64,000 bases of DNA from Macropodus opercularis. Its lineage: Eukaryota; Chordata; Actinopteri; Anabantiformes; Osphronemidae. Both the position numbers and the translations under genes were made by a program. The notes under the pieces are model-generated. The model did no database searches. It was not told the DNA's origin and saw only the letters and a program-made list of their open reading frames with translations. The stretch lies in assembly GCA_030770545.1 (NCBI GenBank), contig CM061094.1, positions 915,501 through 979,500 on the forward strand, read 5' to 3'. Shown here piece by piece: positions 59,901-64,000 of the stretch (position 1 is the first letter of the stretch; each line of letters opens with the position of its first letter).

Positions 59901-61338
59901 AGTCGGTCTGTCTGCCTCTTAACCAGGTCCTTGTATCTGGGAAACTTGACAACGAAGGGTCTTGGGCGCTGGCCGGTTGCAGGAAGCCGTCTTCCGCCTG
60001 GTCTGGGATCCCGGAGAAGATCAGATTGCCCCTCATGCTGTGGGAGGTTGATGACACTGCCTTTTATATTTCATTCTCCACCGTTCCCTTTGGCCTCGTG
60101 CTCAGCGGTGAGGGACACGACCTGCTGCTGATTTCCAGAGACTCCTGCACAGGTTATGGTTTATGTTCACCAACACAAAGTGAGCATAGAAAGTTCACTT
60201 TTTCAACTGTAGACTCCAGGATGCTTCATATCATCTTATTGAACATTGTCATTTACAATGATGGTGTGGTCTCCATCCTTAAGTGACGCTATAATGTTTG
60301 TGTTGTAGTAAAAAAGAAGCTCTTACTAGAATTATCAAGGTACAACTAGCGTCTGAAGAACAATACGCTGTAACATGATGAAACACACGCAGTGTTATAA
60401 AGTGTGTGTGCGGTTAATAAGTTTCCTGGTGGGTGTATTCAGATTTATGTGGCTGTAATGGACGTGGTTTGCTGCATCGCTGTGGCAGAATATCATCTGA
60501 ACGTACTCGCACATGCACAACATGTGAAAAGAGCAGATCTCTGGCTTTCTGCTAGTTCACACAGGTCCTAGCATTTTAGAAAACAGTACTGGTGTCTTTT
60601 CAAAGACAGATGTGTGTGTCCATTCATTTGGACTCGATAGCTAAAGCCCAGTCTGACACTGGATGGAAGGGCCACCGTCCTTTATGCTCTGTCAGCTTTA
60701 AAGCGTCCCATCTGCTGGTCACCTGCCAGCTGAAGGTGATTTCAGCAGGAACCCTGCAGCTCCCAGCTTCAGCGGGACCGTGACTGCTGCAAACTGTGGT
60801 CCAGCCTTTAATCTGCTACTTTAAACACAACCTCAGATAAAACTGACTGAGCTGAGGGGACTATTGCTCAATATGTGTCCTGTAGTTGAACATGAAGAGG
60901 ATCACAGTGCAACAGTAACTCGCTGGTCTGAATGTGAACCGGGACACATTACGCTGCCTCACACTGCTGGTGCTGCTAGTTAGAGGTTGAGCGGAACGGG
61001 AAACACCAGGACCCCCGTCAGAGGCCTCGTTTCCCTGCTGTCCTCGCCTCTGGCGCGACCCGTCTCACGACTCAGACCCAGTCAGCCCTGGTCACAGACG
61101 CTCACATCCCTCCGGTCATGTTACCTCATGTATAGACGTGTGTACTCACAAGTGGTGGGTTTATTACAGTTGTGTCCGTGTCTGAAGTACTGCGGATTCT
61201 CTATGATGGGAATCCTCGTCATTCCTATCACAACAGCATCCGGCCCTGCATCCAGGGTACAGGGGCTGATGATCCCATGGTTCACGTGGTGCAGCGGGCT
61301 GGTGGAGTCCTCCTCACCGCTTATCACCGCTACCGGCC
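47763..61338 (-). CDS. ntrk3: ntrk3 (TrkC neurotrophin receptor), 3' six exons, gene span
   Basis: TrkC is the plasma-membrane receptor tyrosine kinase for neurotrophin-3. Six minus-strand exons (listed separately) join in phase into 359 complete codons plus stop: juxtamembrane segment, full kinase domain and C-terminal tail. Visible kinase elements are the glycine loop GEGAFG, the VAVK lysine, the alpha-C Glu in [17 protein letters not shown], activation-loop YSTDYYR, MPPES, and the terminal YLDILG. NPQY in the juxtamembrane is the Shc docking site. TrkC rather than TrkA/B is shown by [31 protein letters not shown] and MILVDGQP. Teleosts carry ntrk3a and ntrk3b; I cannot tell which this is. 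TM and extracellular exons lie beyond the window. No 14-residue kinase insert is encoded in the exons joined here. Confidence 0.95.
48543..48701 (-). CDS. ntrk3: ntrk3 kinase exon (activation segment to C-lobe)
   Basis: 159-nt phase-0 exon, acceptor cccgtctcag, donor gtaggc (minus strand). It encodes [40 protein letters not shown] and [13 protein letters not shown]. The MPPES and DVWSFGV motifs anchor the kinase C-lobe. The frame joins directly to DYYR of the preceding exon. Confidence 0.96.
48702..52334 (-). other. ntrk3 intron, 3.6 kb
   Basis: Bases 48996-49070 resemble a common fish repeat (gagctgcagcctgtcccagc). Mammalian NTRK3 has a small alternative exon here encoding a kinase insert; I looked for a minus-strand equivalent and did not see one. 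Nothing else recognised. Confidence 0.6.
52335..52578 (-). CDS. ntrk3: ntrk3 kinase exon (HRD and DFG motifs)
   Basis: 244-nt exon, acceptor ccttctcag, donor gtaaga (minus strand). It encodes [80 protein letters not shown] and R. Catalytic-loop Asp and DFG Asp are both present. MILVDGQP is TrkC-specific among Trk receptors. Confidence 0.97.
52979..53166. repeat. Paired (GT)n and (CA)n microsatellites
   Basis: A (GT)n run near 53008-53028 and a (CA)n run near 53137-53166 flank about 110 bp of unique sequence and are complementary, so they could pair into a hairpin. Intronic in ntrk3. Confidence 0.8.
53530..54690 (+). mobile_element. L2/Maui-like LINE remnant
   Basis: Bases 53530-53700 read as an endonuclease piece ([20 protein letters not shown], then [12 protein letters not shown]). 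Bases 53883-54188 encode the RT core ([54 protein letters not shown]). The rest of RT is deleted, and the 3' part runs to about 54690. It lies in an ntrk3 intron, opposite to the gene. RT residues are near-identical to the copy at 1.5-1.8 kb. Confidence 0.8.
54966..55138 (-). CDS. ntrk3: ntrk3 kinase exon (N-lobe alpha-C and hinge)
   Basis: 173-nt exon, acceptor tctctgcag, donor gtgaga (minus strand). It encodes [40 protein letters not shown] and [17 protein letters not shown]. It contains the alpha-C Glu and the hinge FEYM. Most of it is open but has no suitable ATG, so simple ORF scans miss it. Confidence 0.97.
56105..57070 (-). mobile_element. Tc1-like transposon, internally deleted
   Basis: Ends CAGTTGAACGAGAAGCGTGT (56105) and the complement finishing at 57070 (gactttttcttgcagctg), both next to TA. 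Inner inverted segments contain the shared block gttatgttcaataaa. The minus strand reads transposase pieces: [15 protein letters not shown] with [10 protein letters not shown] (about 56560-56650), [11 protein letters not shown] (56455-56500) and, lower, [14 protein letters not shown]. The middle is missing. Confidence 0.82.
57520..57650 (-). CDS. ntrk3: ntrk3 kinase exon (glycine loop, catalytic Lys)
   Basis: 131-nt exon, acceptor tctgttag, donor gtaagg (minus strand). It encodes [40 protein letters not shown] and AVK. GEGAFG is the glycine-rich loop; the Lys of VAVK anchors ATP. The first two bases complete the Tyr of TTY split with the upstream exon. Confidence 0.97.
57651..61149 (-). other. 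ntrk3 intron, 3.5 kb
   Basis: Contains a LINE-like coding remnant on the minus strand at about 59800-60070. In mammals the exon for the truncated, kinase-less TrkC isoform lies at this position; I saw no convincing minus-strand equivalent. The remainder is unremarkable. Confidence 0.55.
59800..60070 (-). mobile_element. Possible L1/Tx1-like LINE ORF1 remnant
   Basis: Minus-strand reading includes [13 protein letters not shown] and, in a second frame, [20 protein letters not shown]. Both resemble the conserved centre of L1-type ORF1 proteins (NLIFxGIPE, RPRPIxxKFxxxKDKE). The frame shifts between the two, and no reverse transcriptase was seen nearby. Confidence 0.5.
61150..61338 (-). CDS. ntrk3: ntrk3 juxtamembrane exon (Shc site)
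   Basis: 189-nt exon, acceptor tctccttag, donor gtgagt (minus strand). It encodes [60 protein letters not shown] and TT plus one base. NPQY is the Shc/FRS2 docking site. The sequence is distinctive of TrkC. The long plus-strand ORF across it (60987-61502) is an antisense shadow. Confidence 0.95.
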
Positions 61339-64000
61339 CTAAGGAGACAGAGACAGCAGACCAACACTCGGGTATCAGCCAGGCTGTCAGTCTACACCAG
61401 ATCACGTCTGTAGTGATGCAGCTCATAACTCATGACTCAGCAAAGCCTGCTTCTATCACAGTGAATCATTATTATCAGCATGTTGGGAATCCTACTTTGT
61501 AGCTATTGTTGAGATCCCTGCCTCCCGTCAGCCATTCAGCCAGAACGTCAGTTGTTGGTTGCACACACTGGGAACATTTAGTTTTGACGGGCACAGGGTT
61601 TGAGGTCACTCTCTGCTAACTTCGGGAATGGGAATCATTAGCTTTGTGTCATATGTTGACTCTGGGTGCTATACACTGGCCTGCTCCCTCCTGTCTGACC
61701 AGGGAGTCTGTTGTGGTGACACAAGAGCTGGAAACAACTGATGTAGACTCGTGATTATTCTCTAGTGGAAGCAAATACATCAGGCTGCTGTTAATACTAC
61801 CGACAAACTCAACCTTCACAGCTGACACAGGGAGAGAAAAGGAGGCCACGTGCTCCGAGAGGGATCTGTTGATTTGAGGGCTTCGTTCTCAGTGGGAGGG
61901 AGACGTTGAGCATTTCCATTCACGCTAGTGGAGCAGAGAAACGTCCTGATGTCCACTGTGTTCTGTTCAGTGGAGTCTGCTCCAGAAGATTGTGTGGTTT
62001 GAAGGAGTGAACATCTCTGATGACTATTCTGTCAAAACATTGTCAGTGGATCGTTCTAGATGCTCCTTTTTCTATTTCCACAAGCATTTTACCAGAGCCA
62101 GAGTTGTAATACTAGGGAATTAATCATTCATATTCCAACATATGAATGGAATGTAAATATTACTCATTGTGACGGGTCAGAAAAGGTGACATGTAGGCTA
62201 CATGGTCAGTTGATAACATACTCTCACAGAGACTTGAGGGAAAATAGGAAGAACTCGTGTCAGAACCGTGTGTAGACACTGTTTGAGAGCATGAAGGTCA
62301 TATGTTGGAAGGTGTCAGTGGAGACTGAGACGCTGAAAATAAAGCTCCAGACGTGTAGCTGCTCGCTTTCTTTCTCTACTGGGACACACAGACCCAGTTG
62401 GCTTATTGGAACTAGCAGGGATCTACTGGAGGATAAAAAGTCTATAGTTCCTGATTTATGCTGCAGTTTACATGAACATCTTCTCCAACGTCTTCACCGT
62501 TCAGTGGGTGCCAGTCTTTCAGGCTGGCTTTATTACTCACATTAATCTAATAAGCCCCCAGTATCAATACCTGCTTCTCACTGGCTCACACAGCAGTCAG
62601 TCAGACTTTATTACCTCCATAAATCACCTGATTTGCTCTGACATTTCTGGGCACTGGAGTATTTGAAATTCATCTCTGGAAGTCTCCTAAAACTGAACTA
62701 CACAATGCGATATCAACACGCTACACTGGCCGCTGCTAATCCTGCAGGGTTTGGCTGCATTATGCTGCATTCTTCACTAGGATGCTCTGCATTAAAGGAC
62801 ACGTCTGGATGGAGGACTGCAGGTTTTAGCCCTTATGAAGGGATTAGTCCAAGGTCAGTATTTACTGGAAGAGTGGATATAACAAGCAAAAGCTTTAAAA
62901 ACCTACTGTACTTGAAACACGCATTCTTTAAGATCATAACCATAGACTGGACCAATGGCCATTTCTAGCTCTGCACGGTCCAGGTGTAGCTGTCTACTGG
63001 CCTCCTACGTCTAACTGTCAAATTGTTCAAACTGATTTGCCAATTTATGTTTCAAATTGGCCCCGGTTTGGCTCCACAGCGACACTGGTCTACAGTTTGG
63101 ACCCTCAGCAGCTCCAGACGCTATGCTTGTCCATGTTAGTGTATTCAGCAGCACAGAGTAGACAACAGAAGAACAGAGAATCCCTCAGTTCCCTCCTTTC
63201 AGGTGGAGATTTGTGCCAAATTGGAGTTTTCCTCAGCTCTTGCTTTTACAGGAAAACATACAACGACCATGGAGGACGTCGCTCTCACACATTCCAACAG
63301 CCACCACTTTACAGAACACAAGTGGAATTTCAATCATTATCGCTCCCTGAGGTTTCCACGCTAGACAAGGCAGGAAACTGTGTCACACTGAGTGTTTTGT
63401 GCCTTTCATTTACACATGTTATTAGTCAGACGCCTGTTTCAAAAGGACACAATCCCTGTGGGAGTTTTAAGGCTCTGGTATGTGCCAAAAAGAAGGCAAA
63501 ATGATTTTATATTCCCTCTCCGTGAAGTCTGCTAATGTTCTTCTAAGCCAGTCATGAGGAAAGATGATAAGTCTGTATTCGTAATGTAATGAGCCAGTTC
63601 CTTTCCCCATAGGCTTTTACTACTTAACCAGTGTCTGTCTGAGGACACACTGTGTGTGTGATAATAAGGAGGCTGCTTTGCTATAGTGTAACAAAGCAAC
63701 ATTTAAATCTCCTTCAGAGAGTGAAGGAAGCTCAGAGTGAGAACTTTTAAACGTGCATTAATGAACGATGAGCATCTTCTCCACAGAGATGCTCTGCCTC
63801 CATTCATCTCTTTCATCATTAGTCAGTCAGTTAACATTTACCCAGACTACTCTGTTTTGCCTACGACACCTGTGATAATTCCCTCTAACCTTACGTAAGC
63901 TCTAAACACAAAACCACAGCAAGGCGTGAGTGAAAGTAAGAACTGAAACCAGCGTGAGGGCTAAACTGGAACATTTCGTTTCGAGGCACGTGTTGGATGT
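61339..64000 (-). other. ntrk3 intron, to window end
   Basis: No transmembrane exon or other TrkC coding exon recognised on the minus strand. A 155-codon plus-strand ORF at 63037-63504 has no recognisable motif and is taken as chance. The rest is AT-rich intron. Confidence 0.55.

Noticed and set aside
60987..61502. 171-codon plus-strand ORF, among the longest in the window
   Set aside because: It runs antisense across the ntrk3 juxtamembrane exon, has no domain, and is explained by the GC-richer coding sequence on the other strand.
63037..63504. 155-codon plus-strand ORF at the window end
   Set aside because: Lies in an ntrk3 intron with no motif, membrane segment or repeat match that I can identify.

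Overview
This window is vertebrate nuclear DNA, most likely from a percomorph-type teleost with a fairly compact genome. The evidence is short exons with canonical GT/AG borders, two recognisable vertebrate genes, and intron and intergenic DNA full of fish-type mobile elements (Tc1-like transposons, L2/Maui-like, Rex1-like and RTE/Rex3-like LINE remnants, a gypsy remnant and a probable solo LTR). I see no prokaryotic operons, CRISPR arrays, phage or tRNA/rRNA genes. The species cannot be named from sequence alone.

Plus strand, 77-34338: the 3' part of agbl1 (cytosolic carboxypeptidase 4, CCP4), a tubulin-deglutamylase-family M14 metallocarboxypeptidase. I reconstructed 21 exons whose splice phases agree throughout. 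They encode about 959 residues plus stop; the 5' end lies upstream of the window. The armadillo-like N-terminal part is in exons 1-3, an acidic/Ser-rich linker in exons 4-7, the conserved N-domain in exons 8-13 and the catalytic domain in exons 14-20. Zinc ligands and the catalytic Glu are intact. A last exon at 34053-34338, behind a 4.25 kb intron, supplies an acidic C-terminal tail.

Minus strand, 61338-47763: the 3' part of ntrk3 (TrkC neurotrophin-3 receptor). Six exons cover the intracellular juxtamembrane segment, the complete tyrosine-kinase domain and the C-terminal tail, 359 complete codons plus stop. The TM and extracellular exons are outside the window. The two genes converge tail to tail across about 13.4 kb, as AGBL1 and NTRK3 do at human 15q25. 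This separates the pair from the paralogous AGTPBP1/NTRK2 pair.

The rest is intronic and intergenic. The 9.5 kb first visible agbl1 intron is a transposon cluster: an L2-like LINE, a Tc1 split by a 600 bp LTR-like insert, a long-TIR Tc1 and a Rex1-like LINE. Other introns hold an RTE-like LINE, a Tc1 carrying a 64 bp L2 insertion, a gypsy remnant, an inverted-repeat element with a second copy at 43.4 kb, and more L2 and Tc1 copies in ntrk3. I found no third protein-coding gene and no convincing new biological system. The most informative observations are the agbl1 terminal exon, the nested insertions and the inverted-repeat family.
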